Shown: positions 37,190 through 46,775, numbered from the stretch's first letter. The stretch: 64,000 bases of DNA from Candidatus Avedoeria danica (GCA_016703025.1 JADJCV010000003.1:1-64000); one strand, 5' to 3'. Notes: a model not told the origin generated them from the letters alone. Translations and numbers: made by a program.

Positions 37190-39376
37190 TTACCCCCGCG
37201 GCAACGGCGGCACCGCCCCGTACCAGCCGCGCAGCACATCGCGCTGCGCCGTATCGCCGGACGCCCAGTAGGCCGCCGCGATCGCGCGCATCACCGCCGG
37301 TGACTTGGTGCCCTGCGTGAGGCGGGCCAGCGCCTTTCGCGCCGCGGCCGCGTGCCCCGGCAAGCCGGCCGTGCCCATCGTCCACAGGAAGTCGAACGCC
37401 TGCGGGTCCTCGGTCACCCGCTCGCCTGCCAGCCGCGCCGCGTGCACCGGCTGCGGCGTCGGGCCCTCCAGCAGCCGCCGGCACATCGCCAGCACGCTGT
37501 CGCCGCCCGCCTCCGCCGACGCCAGCTGGATCAGGTGGCGATCGATCTCGGCCACCGCGAACTGCAGGAACGGATCCACGGCCTCGGACGGGATCGTCCC
37601 GAGCACCGCCAGGAGCAGCGCCACCGTCCGCGGCCCCCGGCGCTCGACGATGTCGCCGAGCGCCGCCGTCCAGCGCAGCCGCTCGTCCCCTTCCACTGCC
37701 GCCGTCCCCCGGCACACCACGTCGACGTCCCGCGCCAGCCGCTCCGCCTCCTGGATCCGGTCCGGATCGCCGTAGACCCGCAACGCCTCGACGAGCCCCT
37801 CCCGCACCCGCGCGTCCGCGTCCACCACGGACTGCACGACGATGCTCGGCGCGTTCGGGAAGCCCATCGCCAGCATCGCCCTTCCGGCCGCCACCCGGGC
37901 CTGCGGTTGCGGATCGCGCAGCTGTTCCATGAAGGCGTGTGTGAGCAGATCCCGCAGCCGGACCTGCCCCGCCCCGAGCGCGGCGAGCGCGCTGAGCGTC
38001 GCCTCGCGCACCGTCACGTCGCGGTGCCGCAGCAGGCCCTCGAACCCGTCCACGGCCCGATCGACCGGCAGCCGGGCGTACCGCGCCGCCAAGCGCTCCG
38101 CCACGCCGGCGCGCATGTGCGCCGGCCCGTCCAGCGCCGACCGCAGCGCCTCCAGCGCGACGTCCTCGGCCAGCGGCCGCTCCGGATGGTCGATCGCCGC
38201 GATACCGGCCGCCAGTAGGTGCGGGTCGCCGCTCTCGACGAGCACCTCGATCACCCGCCGCCGCAGCAACGGATCGCCCACCCGCCCGCTCAGCACCGGA
38301 TCCGCGGCCTCGAGCGCCGCCCGCCGCACGGCCTCCTCCGGATCGCGCAGCGTCTCGAGGACCCGCGGCAGGAGGGCGATCAGCCGCTCCGTGTCCAACC
38401 CGAGCGTCCGCAGCTGCCGTGCCTTCTCCTCGCTGCTTCCGCCCAGCATCGCCGCGCCAACGCCCGGCCGCGCCTCGCCCCGCAACCGCAGCTCGACGTC
38501 GCTCGCCAGGCGCCGCACCTCAGCGTCCTGGCTCCCGAGCGCCGCGTCGGCCAGCGGCCGAACGGTGGGGGCCACCGCCTGCAAGACCGCGTCGTCCAGG
38601 TCGCAAAGCGCCGCCAGCGTCGCCGCGTGCAGCTCGGACTTCGGGAAATTGAACAACGTCGTCAGGATCCGCGCCCCTGCCCGCGGCTCGCCCGGCGGGA
38701 ACGGCCCGACGGCCGCCAGCCGCACGAGCGCCCGCACGGCCGCTTCCACGGTCGGCGGATGACGATCGGACAGCGCGCGCTCGAAGCCGGTCCGGATGCG
38801 CAGGACCAGCGGGGCCCAGTGGTCGGCCGGTCCGGCGGCGATCGCCTCGGAGAGCTTCTCGATCAGCACGCCGCGCGACCGGGCCTCGACATCGCCCGCC
38901 AGCGCCAGCAGCTCGCCGACCGCAACCTGCAGGGCCGGCCCGCTCTTCTCCGGCAGGTCGAGGTTCGCCACGTACGCCGCCAACAGCCCGCGCCGCAGCT
39001 GGTCGGCGATGACCTCGCGCGGAATCGGGGCATCCGCGAGGTCGTAGATCGTGGCGTCGACTGCGGCGCCGACTGCGGCGCTGGAATCGGCACCGGCAGT
39101 CGCACCGGTCCCGGCCCCCGTGGCAAGGCCCCCCGGCGCCACCAGCAGCCGCGCCCCGTCGAGCAGCCACAGCGCCTGCCCCGTGGCGGCATGCACGCCG
39201 AGCGGGAAGCCGGGCTCCGCGTGCACCTCACCCGACCGAAGCGGGATCGAATGCGCGTGGTCCACCCAGCCGTCCACCTGCACGGCCAGCGCCACCATAT
39301 CCCGCACGCTGCCCACCTTGTCGACGCGATCGATGAGCGCGAGCGCCGCGTGCAGTCCCTTGGCCGTCAGCCGCAT
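37190..39376 (-). CDS. HEAT-repeat protein of unknown function
   Basis: 728 residues. The first about 100 residues (MRLTAKGLHAALALIDRVDK) form a separate small domain. The rest is alpha-helical solenoid with HEAT-like units, for example LLRHRDVTVREATLSALAAL, MEQLRDPQPQARVAAGRAML and LETLRDPEEAVRRAALEAAD. No signal peptide or membrane span, so probably a cytoplasmic scaffold. Several blocks mention no catalytic motif. Full length; upstream of dtd. Confidence 0.7.
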   Translation of the reverse strand: MRLTAKGLHAALALIDRVDKVGSVRDMVALAVQVDGWVDHAHSIPLRSGEVHAEPGFPLGVHAATGQALWLLDGARLLVAPGGLATGAGTGATAGADSSAAVGAAVDATIYDLADAPIPREVIADQLRRGLLAAYVANLDLPEKSGPALQVAVGELLALAGDVEARSRGVLIEKLSEAIAAGPADHWAPLVLRIRTGFERALSDRHPPTVEAAVRALVRLAAVGPFPPGEPRAGARILTTLFNFPKSELHAATLAALCDLDDAVLQAVAPTVRPLADAALGSQDAEVRRLASDVELRLRGEARPGVGAAMLGGSSEEKARQLRTLGLDTERLIALLPRVLETLRDPEEAVRRAALEAADPVLSGRVGDPLLRRRVIEVLVESGDPHLLAAGIAAIDHPERPLAEDVALEALRSALDGPAHMRAGVAERLAARYARLPVDRAVDGFEGLLRHRDVTVREATLSALAALGAGQVRLRDLLTHAFMEQLRDPQPQARVAAGRAMLAMGFPNAPSIVVQSVVDADARVREGLVEALRVYGDPDRIQEAERLARDVDVVCRGTAAVEGDERLRWTAALGDIVERRGPRTVALLLAVLGTIPSEAVDPFLQFAVAEIDRHLIQLASAEAGGDSVLAMCRRLLEGPTPQPVHAARLAGERVTEDPQAFDFLWTMGTAGLPGHAAAARKALARLTQGTKSPAVMRAIAAAYWASGDTAQRDVLRGWYGAVPPLPRG

Positions 39377-39619
39377 CGTCGTCTCCCATCCGGTGCGTTG
39401 GGCATTCTACACGGACTGCCGCTGCGCGGCCCCGGCAGGGCAGCGGCGCGTCGGTGATTGCGCGCGTGGCCCGATGCGCCGGTCGGCCCGCCGGGCAGCG
39501 TCGGACGGCTGGACGCCCCGGCACCCTTCTTGCAACGCGCCCGCGCCGCGGCGATAATCGCGGCCCCCGCTCCCCAGCGCACGCCCGCCATCCCCACCTG
39601 CAGCACGAGGAAAACCGAC

Positions 39620-39808
39620 ATGAAAGACGATTCGATCCACCTCCCCAACACCGACGACCCCGAGGTCATGCACCGCGCCGTCGCGGCGGCGCTCGTCGCC
39701 CTTTGCTGGGACGAGGTCATCCGCACCGCGGATCTCGACCACCTCGACGACAAGGCCATCGAGGTCTTCACCCGGGTCTACGAGGGCATCGGCAAGGCCT
39801 TCAAGTAG
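39620..39808 (+). CDS. 62-residue acidic protein upstream of rqcH
   Basis: Small protein beginning MKDDSIHLPNTDDPEVMHRA and ending VYEGIGKAFK, predicted all-helical and acidic. The ATG at 39620 has GAGG upstream. It ends 20 bp before the rqcH start on the same strand, so the two are likely co-transcribed. It has no S4 domain, so it is not the known RqcP partner. Family not recognised. Confidence 0.6.
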   Translation: MKDDSIHLPNTDDPEVMHRAVAAALVALCWDEVIRTADLDHLDDKAIEVFTRVYEGIGKAFK

Positions 39809-39828
39809 CCGACCCACCCCACCCGCCG

Positions 39829-41673
39829 GTGTCGCTCGACGCGCTGGCGGCCGCCGCCCTGGCCGACGACCTCGGCTCGTTGGCCGGTGCCCGCGTGCAG
39901 AGCGTCACGGCGGTCGATCCGCGCACGCTGTGCTTCGAGCTCTACGCCGGCGAGCGCCGCTACCTGACGCTCTCCGCTGCGCCCGACCACCCCGGCGTCG
40001 TCGTCGAAGCCGCCCCGACGCGCCGCGGCGGCGGTGCGCCGTCGCCGCTCGCCCTCGTCTGCCGTGCCCGCCTGGACGGCGCGCGCCTGTCGGCCGTCGT
40101 CCAGCCGCCCCACGAGCGGATCCTGCGCTTCGACTGGAAGGCCGCCGCCCCGATCTCGCTCGTCGCGGAGCTCACCGGGCGCCTCGCCAACCTGATCCTC
40201 GTCGATGCGGACGGCACGATCCTCGCCGCGGCGCACGCGGTCACCGCCGCCCAGTCGCGCGCCAGGACCGTGCTCCCCGGCCGCCCGTACGCCCCGCCGC
40301 CCGCGCCGCTCAAGGTCCCGCCGGAGTCCGTCACGCCCGACGACATCCGCGCCTGGCTCCACCTTGCGCCGAACGGCGAGGTCGCCTGGCGCACGCTCGT
40401 GGCGCACGTCCGCGGCATCGGCCCGCAGACCGCGCGCGAGATCGTGTTCCGTTCCGCCGACAACGCTTCCATGCCTGCCGCCGACGCCGATCCGACGTCG
40501 CTGTCCGCCGCCCTCGCGGCCATGGCCGCGCTGCCGGCGTCGCATGCGTGGGCGCCGACGATCGCGGTGTCTCGGACGTCGACGGATGGGGACGATCCGG
40601 GCAACGGCCGCGCGGTCTCGACGCGAGAGGACGGGGCCGGCGATGCCGCCGAATCCGGGCAGTCCACACCGCGCACCGCAACCGTCCTCGCCTGGGCCCC
40701 CTACCGCCTGACCCACCTCGCCGCCCCCGATGTCGCCCTCGTCGACTGCCCAACGACGCTCGATGCCCTCGCCCGCTGGCACGGCGCCCGGTCCTCCGCC
40801 GACCGCTACCGCGCCGCCCGCGCCGGCGTGGTGACCGCGTTGGCGGCCGCGACGGCCCGGGTACGGCGGCGGCGCGAGGCCCTTGAGCACCAGTTGGCCG
40901 GGGCATCGCCGGCGGCCATCGAGTCGCTGAAGGAGGCCGGTGACCTCATCCTCGGGTTCCAATGGCAGATCGCGACCGGCGCGACGACGCTCATCGCCCC
41001 GCTCGAGCCGCCGGTGACGATCCGCCTCGATCCCGATCTCACGCCCGTCGCGAACGCCCAAGCGTACTTCGACCGCTACCGCCGCGCCCGCCGCGCCGCC
41101 CGCGGCGTCCCGACGCGCCTTGCCGCCGCCCGCGCCGCCGAGGACACGCTCCTGCAGCTCGGCACCGACCTCGCCCTCGCCGAGAACCGCGCCGAGATCG
41201 ACGCCGTGCTCGACGCGCTCGCCGCCACCGGCCTCGCCAGCAGCGTCGCCGCCGGCGCGATGAAGCGCCGCACCACGCCCACCGACGCCACCAGCCGGCC
41301 GCGCCGCTACACCTCGACGGACGGCCTGACGCTGCTCGTCGGCCGCAACAGCCGCCAGAACGAGGTCGTGACGTTCCAGCTCGCCGCCCGGGGCGATGCC
41401 TGGCTGCACGCCCGCGACGTGCCCGGCGCACACGTCGTCGTCAAGGCGGCCGGCCGAAGCGTGCCCGAGGCCACGCTTGACCAGGCGGCGGCGCTGGCCG
41501 CGTGGTTCTCGGCGTCGCGCGACGCGGCGGCCGTCGCCGTCGCCGTGACGGATGCGCGCCACGTCCGACGGCTCAGCGGCGGCGGCGCCGGCATGGTCAC
41601 GCTGACGCACGAGTCGACGCGCACCGTGCGGCCGGCCTCGCCGCGCGCCCTCGGCCTCGAGCCCGAGGCGTGA
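39829..41673 (+). CDS. rqcH: RqcH / NFACT-family ribosome quality control protein
   Basis: 614-residue homologue of Rqc2/RqcH, which binds stalled 50S subunits and adds alanine tails; older name fibronectin-binding protein (FbpA). The GTG at 39829 gives SLDALAAAALADDLGSL. The NFACT-N domain contains FDWKAAAPISLVAELTGRLANLILVD. A coiled-coil middle region (about 310-440) includes RRRREALEHQLAGASPAAIE. The NFACT-R domain has the conserved VGRNSRQNEVVTFQLA and WLHARDVPGAHVVVKA. An Asp/Ala-rich insertion lies between NFACT-N and the coil. Intact. Confidence 0.88.
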   Translation: MSLDALAAAALADDLGSLAGARVQSVTAVDPRTLCFELYAGERRYLTLSAAPDHPGVVVEAAPTRRGGGAPSPLALVCRARLDGARLSAVVQPPHERILRFDWKAAAPISLVAELTGRLANLILVDADGTILAAAHAVTAAQSRARTVLPGRPYAPPPAPLKVPPESVTPDDIRAWLHLAPNGEVAWRTLVAHVRGIGPQTAREIVFRSADNASMPAADADPTSLSAALAAMAALPASHAWAPTIAVSRTSTDGDDPGNGRAVSTREDGAGDAAESGQSTPRTATVLAWAPYRLTHLAAPDVALVDCPTTLDALARWHGARSSADRYRAARAGVVTALAAATARVRRRREALEHQLAGASPAAIESLKEAGDLILGFQWQIATGATTLIAPLEPPVTIRLDPDLTPVANAQAYFDRYRRARRAARGVPTRLAAARAAEDTLLQLGTDLALAENRAEIDAVLDALAATGLASSVAAGAMKRRTTPTDATSRPRRYTSTDGLTLLVGRNSRQNEVVTFQLAARGDAWLHARDVPGAHVVVKAAGRSVPEATLDQAAALAAWFSASRDAAAVAVAVTDARHVRRLSGGGAGMVTLTHESTRTVRPASPRALGLEPEA

Positions 41674-41770
41674 TCCGCCAGGCGAGGCCGTCAGCTCGCC
41701 CTTCCCGGCAGACCTCATCTCCCGATCCAATCCGCTATGATCGTCCTGTGCACCCTGAAGGAAGGCCGTT

Positions 41771-42952
41771 ATGAGACTCGCCGGGCGGATGGCCCACCTC
41801 ACGCCGTCGCCGTCGTTCACCACCCTCGCCCGCGCCAAGGCCATGGAAGCGGCCGGGCACGACATCATCCACCTCGAGGTCGGCGAGCCCGACTTCGATA
41901 CGCCCGCCAACGTCGTCGAGGCGGGCGTATCGGCGCTGCGGGGCGGGCACACGCGCTACACGCCCGCCGCCGGCGACATGGCGCTGCGCACCGCCATCGC
42001 GCGGCACGTCGGCGAAACGCGCGACGTCGACGTCGCGCCGACGCAGATCCTGGTGGCGCCCGGCGGCAAGCCCGTCATCTACTACACGATCATGGCGCTC
42101 GTCGAAGCCGGCGACGAGGTGATCCTCCCCGACCCGACCTTCCCGAGCTACGCCACGATCACCGCCTACGCCGGCGCGACGCCGGTCTACGTTCCGCTCG
42201 ACGCCGAGCGCGGCTTCGCGTTCGACGTCGATGCCTTCGCTGCCGCGCTCTCGCCGCGGACGCGCCTCGTCGTCCTGAACTCGCCCTCGAACCCGACCGG
42301 TGCCGTCCTGTCGGCCGACGACCTGGCGGCCATCGCCCGGCTGCTGGCCGATCGGCCGGACGTCGTCGTGCTGGCCGATGAGATCTACAGCCGCATGGTG
42401 TACGACGGCGTTCACCGCTCGATCCTCACCGAATCCGGAATGGCGGAGCGGACGGTCGTGCTCGACGGGTTCTCCAAGACGTACGCCATGACGGGCTGGC
42501 GGCTCGGCTACGCCGTCCTTCCGCCCGCGCTCGCGCCCATCCTCATCGACCTGCAGAGCAACATCACGAGCTGCGCCGCCGACGCCACCCAGGTGGCGGG
42601 CCTGGCCGCCCTCGATGGCCCGCAGGCCGATGTCGAGGCGATGGTCCAGACGTTCCGCACCCGCCGCGACCGCGTCGTCGCCCGGCTGAACGAGCTGCCC
42701 GGGATCCGTTGCGCCCGACCCGCCGGCGCGTTCTACGCCTTCCCGGACATCCGCGGCACCGGCCTGGACGACCTCTCGCTCGCCGAGGAGCTCCTCACCC
42801 ACACCGGCGTCGCGCTCCTGGCCGGCCGCGGCTTCGGTCCGGCCGGCACCGGCCACCTCCGCCTCTCGTACGCCAACGCCATGCCCAACCTCGACCGCGC
42901 CCTCGATCGCATGGGCGAGCACCTCACAGCGCTCGCCCGCGCCGGCGCGTAA
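41771..42952 (+). CDS. Class I/II pyridoxal-phosphate aminotransferase
   Basis: 393-residue fold-type I aminotransferase, closest to aspartate/prephenate-type (AspC/AspB) enzymes. N-terminal HLEVGEPDFDTPANVVEAG, substrate/PLP pocket AGDMALRTAIARHVGE, NSPSNPTGAVLSADDL, the PLP Asp in VLADEIYSRMVYDG and the Schiff-base Lys in LDGFSKTYAMTGWRLGY. The C-terminal Arg that binds the substrate carboxylate is in GHLRLSYANA. AGGAAGG precedes the ATG at 41771. The exact substrate is not determined. Confidence 0.9.
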   Translation: MRLAGRMAHLTPSPSFTTLARAKAMEAAGHDIIHLEVGEPDFDTPANVVEAGVSALRGGHTRYTPAAGDMALRTAIARHVGETRDVDVAPTQILVAPGGKPVIYYTIMALVEAGDEVILPDPTFPSYATITAYAGATPVYVPLDAERGFAFDVDAFAAALSPRTRLVVLNSPSNPTGAVLSADDLAAIARLLADRPDVVVLADEIYSRMVYDGVHRSILTESGMAERTVVLDGFSKTYAMTGWRLGYAVLPPALAPILIDLQSNITSCAADATQVAGLAALDGPQADVEAMVQTFRTRRDRVVARLNELPGIRCARPAGAFYAFPDIRGTGLDDLSLAEELLTHTGVALLAGRGFGPAGTGHLRLSYANAMPNLDRALDRMGEHLTALARAGA

Positions 42953-43040
42953 ACAGCACTGCGCGCAGACACCACTGGGCGTAGACAGCACTGCCCCTAG
43001 ACCGCACTGCCCTCAGACAGCACTGCCCTCAGACAGCACG
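42953..43040. repeat. 16-bp tandem repeat, five units plus a partial
   Basis: Units at 42953, 42969, 42985, 43001 and 43017, each 16 bp with consensus ACAGCACTGCCCTCAG, then a partial ACAGCACG. The third to fifth units differ by one or two bases; the first two are more diverged. It fills the gap between the aminotransferase stop and the ribosome-binding site of the DUF6391 gene. Confidence 0.9.
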
Positions 43041-43053
43041 AACGGAGTCCAAC

Positions 43054-43638
43054 ATGCGACTACTCGACCTCCCGCCGATCAAGCGGACCCGCCGCAACCA
43101 TGCGATCGAGCATGCCGCCGTCCACATCCTCGCCGCGCGCCTCCCGGGCCGCTCGATGGCCGGCCGCTCCGACGCCGGCGGCTTCTTCCTCTTGGGCGAT
43201 CTCGAGACGCACGACGTCGAGCACGCCGTCGACGAGGCACTGCGCCGCCTGCCCGCCGAGCCCGAGCTGGCGATCCACCCGAACTGCGGCACGAACATGG
43301 TCGTCGGAGGACTGATCGCCGGCGCGGCCGCGACGCTCGCCGTGGCGTTCGTCCCGGCGCGCCACCGCGCGGGCGGGCTCGCCCTGTTGCCCCGGATGCT
43401 CCTGGCCGGCACGTTCGCCTCCGTCGCCAGCCAGCCCCTCGGCCCGGCCGCCCAGCGCCGCTGGACGACGCTGCCCGACGTTGCCGGTGCGCGCGTCGGT
43501 CAGATCACGCGCTCGAAGCGCGGTCGGCTCACCGTGCACCGGATCACGATCGAGGACGGCCCTTCGACGGATCCGGCCGATGGGGCGGGTGATGCCGATG
43601 CCGTCGACAGCCGGCCCCCTGCCGTTCGCACGCCGTGA
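43054..43638 (+). CDS. DUF6391 family membrane protein
   Basis: 194-residue protein with the DUF6391 signatures RRNHAIEHAAVHILA near the N-terminus and IHPNCGTNMVVGG in the middle. Two hydrophobic segments (LIAGAAATLAVAFVPA and LLPRMLLAGTFASVAS) suggest a small membrane protein. The C-terminal 40 residues are Asp/Pro-rich and disordered. Family function is unknown; such proteins are common in Cyanobacteria and Chloroflexota. The stop overlaps the holA start (GTGA). Confidence 0.8.
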   Translation: MRLLDLPPIKRTRRNHAIEHAAVHILAARLPGRSMAGRSDAGGFFLLGDLETHDVEHAVDEALRRLPAEPELAIHPNCGTNMVVGGLIAGAAATLAVAFVPARHRAGGLALLPRMLLAGTFASVASQPLGPAAQRRWTTLPDVAGARVGQITRSKRGRLTVHRITIEDGPSTDPADGAGDADAVDSRPPAVRTP

Positions 43639-44687
43639 TCGAGCTGCTCCACGGGGCGGACGCCTTTGCCGTCGCCGAGCGCGTGCAAGCCATGCGCGCC
43701 GCGTTTGCCGCGGAGGACGCGATGGCCGAACTCAACGCTTCCGTGCTGGACGGCGCTCGACTCACCGTGCCCGAGCTGCGGGCCGCTGCCGACGCGCTGC
43801 CGTTCATGGGTGGGCGGCGGCTCGTCGTCGTGCGCGGGCTCGTCGGGCGCTGCAGTGCCCGCTCGGGCGAGAAGAACAAGGAGCGCCGCACCGCGCTCGC
43901 CAACGCGCTGCTGGCCTACCTGCCGCACGTCCCGCCGACGACGGACCTCGTCCTCGTCGAGGGCGAGATCGAAACCGACAATCCGGTGGCCGGCTGGCTG
44001 CGGACCGCCGCCGGCCGCGCTTCGCCCGCAGACGGTGAGGCGAATGCCGTCGTTGCGCGCGCGTTCGACCCGCCGCCGCCCGAGCGCCTGCCGGCCTGGA
44101 TCACCGCCCGTGCCGTCGGACGCGGCGGCGCGTTCGCACCGGCGGCCTCGTCGGCGCTGGCAGCCGCCCTGGCGCCGGACGGACCGGCCGACCTGTGGCG
44201 GGTGGACAGCGAGGTCGAGAAGCTGCTGACCTGGGCGGGCGAACGGCGCGTCGAGGCCGACGACGTGGTGCGGCTCGTCGCGCCGATCGACACCGAGAAC
44301 GTCTACCGCCTCATCGAGGCGCTCGCCGAGCGGGACGGACCGGCGGCGGCGACGCTGCTGCACACGTTCCTGTCCAGCGGCGAGGAGCCGATCTCGCTGT
44401 TGAGCAAGATCGCCCGCCAGTTCCACCAGCTGGCCCACGTCCGGGCGCTGATGGACGGCGGCGTGCCGCCGTCCGAGCACGCGCGCGCGGTGGGCGTTCC
44501 GCCGTTCGTCGCCCGAAAGCTGGCCACACAAGCCCGACGCTTCTCGGCGCCGTTCCTCGACGCGGCTCTGAAGCGTCTCCTGGACATTGACGTCGGGATC
44601 AAGACGGGTCGCACCGTCGCGGTGACGGCGTTGGACCTGTTCGTGGCCGGGGTATGCGGTACGGGTGCCGCGGCGAGAACGCGCTGA
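43635..44687 (+). CDS. holA: DNA polymerase III delta subunit
   Basis: 350-residue clamp-loader delta subunit. It starts at GTG 43635 with IELLHGADAFAVAERVQAM. Typical elements: LPFMGGRRLVVVRGL, TDLVLVEGEIETDNP, VRLVAPIDTENVYRLIEALAE and the C-terminal collar domain GEEPISLLSKIARQFHQLA followed by GVPPFVARKLATQARRF. The domain order matches HolA. It overlaps the DUF6391 gene by 4 bp. Confidence 0.88.
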   Translation: MIELLHGADAFAVAERVQAMRAAFAAEDAMAELNASVLDGARLTVPELRAAADALPFMGGRRLVVVRGLVGRCSARSGEKNKERRTALANALLAYLPHVPPTTDLVLVEGEIETDNPVAGWLRTAAGRASPADGEANAVVARAFDPPPPERLPAWITARAVGRGGAFAPAASSALAAALAPDGPADLWRVDSEVEKLLTWAGERRVEADDVVRLVAPIDTENVYRLIEALAERDGPAAATLLHTFLSSGEEPISLLSKIARQFHQLAHVRALMDGGVPPSEHARAVGVPPFVARKLATQARRFSAPFLDAALKRLLDIDVGIKTGRTVAVTALDLFVAGVCGTGAAARTR

Positions 44688-44724
44688 TGCCCACCCCTCG
44701 TCGCCGCACTGCTCGATGGTCTTG

Positions 44725-44815
44725 GCGCCTGCGAAGGCAGGCGCGCGGTGGCGTGAAGCGCCACCCTCAGCGACGGCTTCAGCCGTTGACCTGAAGGCCT
44801 GAGTCCGGACTTCAG
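44725..44815. other. Four consecutive stem-loops between convergent holA and tal
   Basis: Stem 1 GCGCCTGC/GCAGGCGC with loop GAAG (44725-44744). Stem 2 GGTGGCG/CGCCACC (44747-44765). Stem 3 ACGGC/GCCGT (44773-44786). Stem 4 CTGAAG/CTTCAG (44791-44815). They fill the space between convergent genes. A repeated bacterial intergenic structure or bidirectional terminator is likely. Confidence 0.65.
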
Positions 44816-44824
44816 ACCCCCTGA

Positions 44825-45940
44825 CTACATCTTCCCCGCCACCGTCGCCACCACCGCCGCCTGCGCCGCCGCGAACTTGGCGACACCTTGGTGCGACAAG
44901 TCCTCCCCGACGGCCTCGAGGTCGATGCCGAGCGCCGCCAGCCGCGCCACGATGGCATCGGCCGTCGCAACATCCGCGTCGATCGTGCGTGCGACGTGGC
45001 CGTGGTCGCGGAAGGCTTCGTACGTGGCCAGTGGCAGCGTGTTCACGGTGTCCGGACCGATGAGCGGAGTCACGTACTTCAGGTCGTCGTACGCCGGGTC
45101 CTTGGCGCTCGTGCTGGCCCAGAGCACGCGCTGAACGCGCGCACCGTGGCGCGCCAGGCGCGCAAAGCGGGTGCTCCCGAAGACGTCCTGGAAGCGCCGA
45201 TAGGCCCGTTTGGCGTTCGCCACGGCCGCCTGCCCGCGCAGGAGCGCGACGTCTACCCCGTCGGCCGCCAGCTTGTCCAGGCGATCGTCCACCCAGGTGT
45301 CCACCCGGCTGACGAAGAAGCTGGCCACCGACGCAATCGCATCGATCGGCAGGCCGTCGTGCTCGCGGCGCTCGAGCGCGTCCAGGTAGGCATCGGCGAC
45401 CGCATCGTAGTGGCACAGTGAGAACATCAACGTGATGTTCACGTTGATCCCGTCCGTCAGGCAGGTGCGGATCGCCGGGATCCCGGCGCACGTCGCGGGG
45501 ATCTTGATCATGACGTTCGGTCGATCGACCGCTGCCCACAGACGTCGGGCCTCGGCCACCGTGCCCGCCGTGTCGTCGGCCAGCGCCGGTGCCACCTCAT
45601 GGCTGATGTAGCCGTCGACGCCGCCGGTGCGATCCCAGACCGGACGGAAGACGTCGCACGCCGCACGAATATCCTGCAGGGTCACCGCGTCGTAGGTCGC
45701 GGCCGGATCGAGGCCGTTGGCCGCCAGCGCGCCGATCTGCGCGTCGTACGCCGCGCTGTCCGCCACGGCGGCCTGGAAGATCGCCGGGTTCGAGGTCACG
45801 CCCCGGAGGTCATCCTCGGCGATCCAACGCGCCAGCGTGCCGTCCGCGAGCCACTCGCGGCGCAGCTGATCGAGCCACGGGCTCTGCCCGGCGGCGGCGA
45901 GCGCCGCAAGCGGGTTGGACGGAACATGCGGTTCGGACAT
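44825..45940 (-). CDS. tal: Transaldolase
   Basis: 371-residue transaldolase of the pentose phosphate pathway, transferring dihydroxyacetone units between sugar phosphates. Characteristic pieces: LRGVTSNPAIFQAAV, VMIKIPATCAGIPAI with the Schiff-base Lys, GINVNITLMFSL, and VLWASTSAKDPAYDDLKYV. Length fits the long TAL form found as a monofunctional enzyme in many bacteria. Intact. Confidence 0.93.
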   Translation of the reverse strand: MSEPHVPSNPLAALAAAGQSPWLDQLRREWLADGTLARWIAEDDLRGVTSNPAIFQAAVADSAAYDAQIGALAANGLDPAATYDAVTLQDIRAACDVFRPVWDRTGGVDGYISHEVAPALADDTAGTVAEARRLWAAVDRPNVMIKIPATCAGIPAIRTCLTDGINVNITLMFSLCHYDAVADAYLDALERREHDGLPIDAIASVASFFVSRVDTWVDDRLDKLAADGVDVALLRGQAAVANAKRAYRRFQDVFGSTRFARLARHGARVQRVLWASTSAKDPAYDDLKYVTPLIGPDTVNTLPLATYEAFRDHGHVARTIDADVATADAIVARLAALGIDLEAVGEDLSHQGVAKFAAAQAAVVATVAGKM

Positions 45941-46029
45941 CGAGGAACCTCCGCGGGACTTGACTGTCGCGCTCCGCGCAGCGACGCGGGCAACCGCGAG
46001 GCGAGGCTACGGCGCCGCGCGCGGCAGCG

Positions 46030-46725
46030 TCAGGCCGCGGAGGATAGCATCGACCCGTCCAGCGTGCGGATCACGGCGATGACCTTGCCCTGGATCTCGA
46101 CGTTCGACGGCGCCGCATAGATCGGCTCCATCGTCGGGTTCATCGGTTGGAGCCGGATGCGGTCGGGGTCGCGCTCGTGATAGTAGCGCTTGAGCGTGGT
46201 CTCCTCGCGGTCGCAAATCCAGGCCGCCACCATGTCGCCGTTGTTGGCGGTCTCCGCCCGCTGCATGACGACGATGTCGCCGTCGTTGATCAGCGCGTCG
46301 ATCATCGACGTCCCGCGCACGACGAGGGCGAAGACGTCCTCGCGACCGCCCACGAGATCGCGCGTCACCTCGATCCACTCGTCCGGGTCCTGGTCACCCG
46401 GCACCGGGATCGGCTGGCCGGCGGCGATGCGGCCGAGCATCGGCAGCCGCATGCGGCTCGAAGGCCGGAAGATCTGGTTGAACTCGTGCCGCGCCTTCTC
46501 CGTGATCGACAACCCGCGCGAGATCCGGTCGTCGCGCGCGATCAGGCCGCGCTCCTTGAGCTTGTTCAGGTGGTAGTTGATGACGCTCGTCGAGCTGATC
46601 TGCACGGCTTTGTGCTCGCCGATCTCGCGGATCGTCGGCGGGGAGCCGCGCTCCTCGATGCGCTGGACGATGAACTTGAGGATCTCAAGCTGCCGTGCCG
46701 TGAGCGGTCGTTCCGGTCGCGCCAT
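46030..46725 (-). CDS. lexA: LexA SOS repressor
   Basis: 231-residue SOS transcription repressor. The N-terminal winged helix (1-70) contains RQLEILKFIVQRIEERGSPP and the recognition helix TSVINYHLNKLKERGLI. The self-cleavage bond Ala102-Gly103 lies in GRIAAGQPI. Catalytic Ser140 is in RGTSMIDALI and Lys179 in ETTLKRYYHE. The ATG at 46725 is preceded by GAGGAGG. Two GAAC-N4-GTTC operators lie directly upstream, so the gene should be autoregulated. Confidence 0.94.
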   Translation of the reverse strand: MARPERPLTARQLEILKFIVQRIEERGSPPTIREIGEHKAVQISSTSVINYHLNKLKERGLIARDDRISRGLSITEKARHEFNQIFRPSSRMRLPMLGRIAAGQPIPVPGDQDPDEWIEVTRDLVGGREDVFALVVRGTSMIDALINDGDIVVMQRAETANNGDMVAAWICDREETTLKRYYHERDPDRIRLQPMNPTMEPIYAAPSNVEIQGKVIAVIRTLDGSMLSSAA

Positions 46726-46775
46726 GTCCTGCCTCCTCGCCCTGCGGGTTTGCCGGGTCTGCAGGCCAGTGTAGC

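Noticed and set aside
42953..43040. CRISPR array
   Set aside because: Units are 16 bp and contiguous with no spacers; no cas gene is near.
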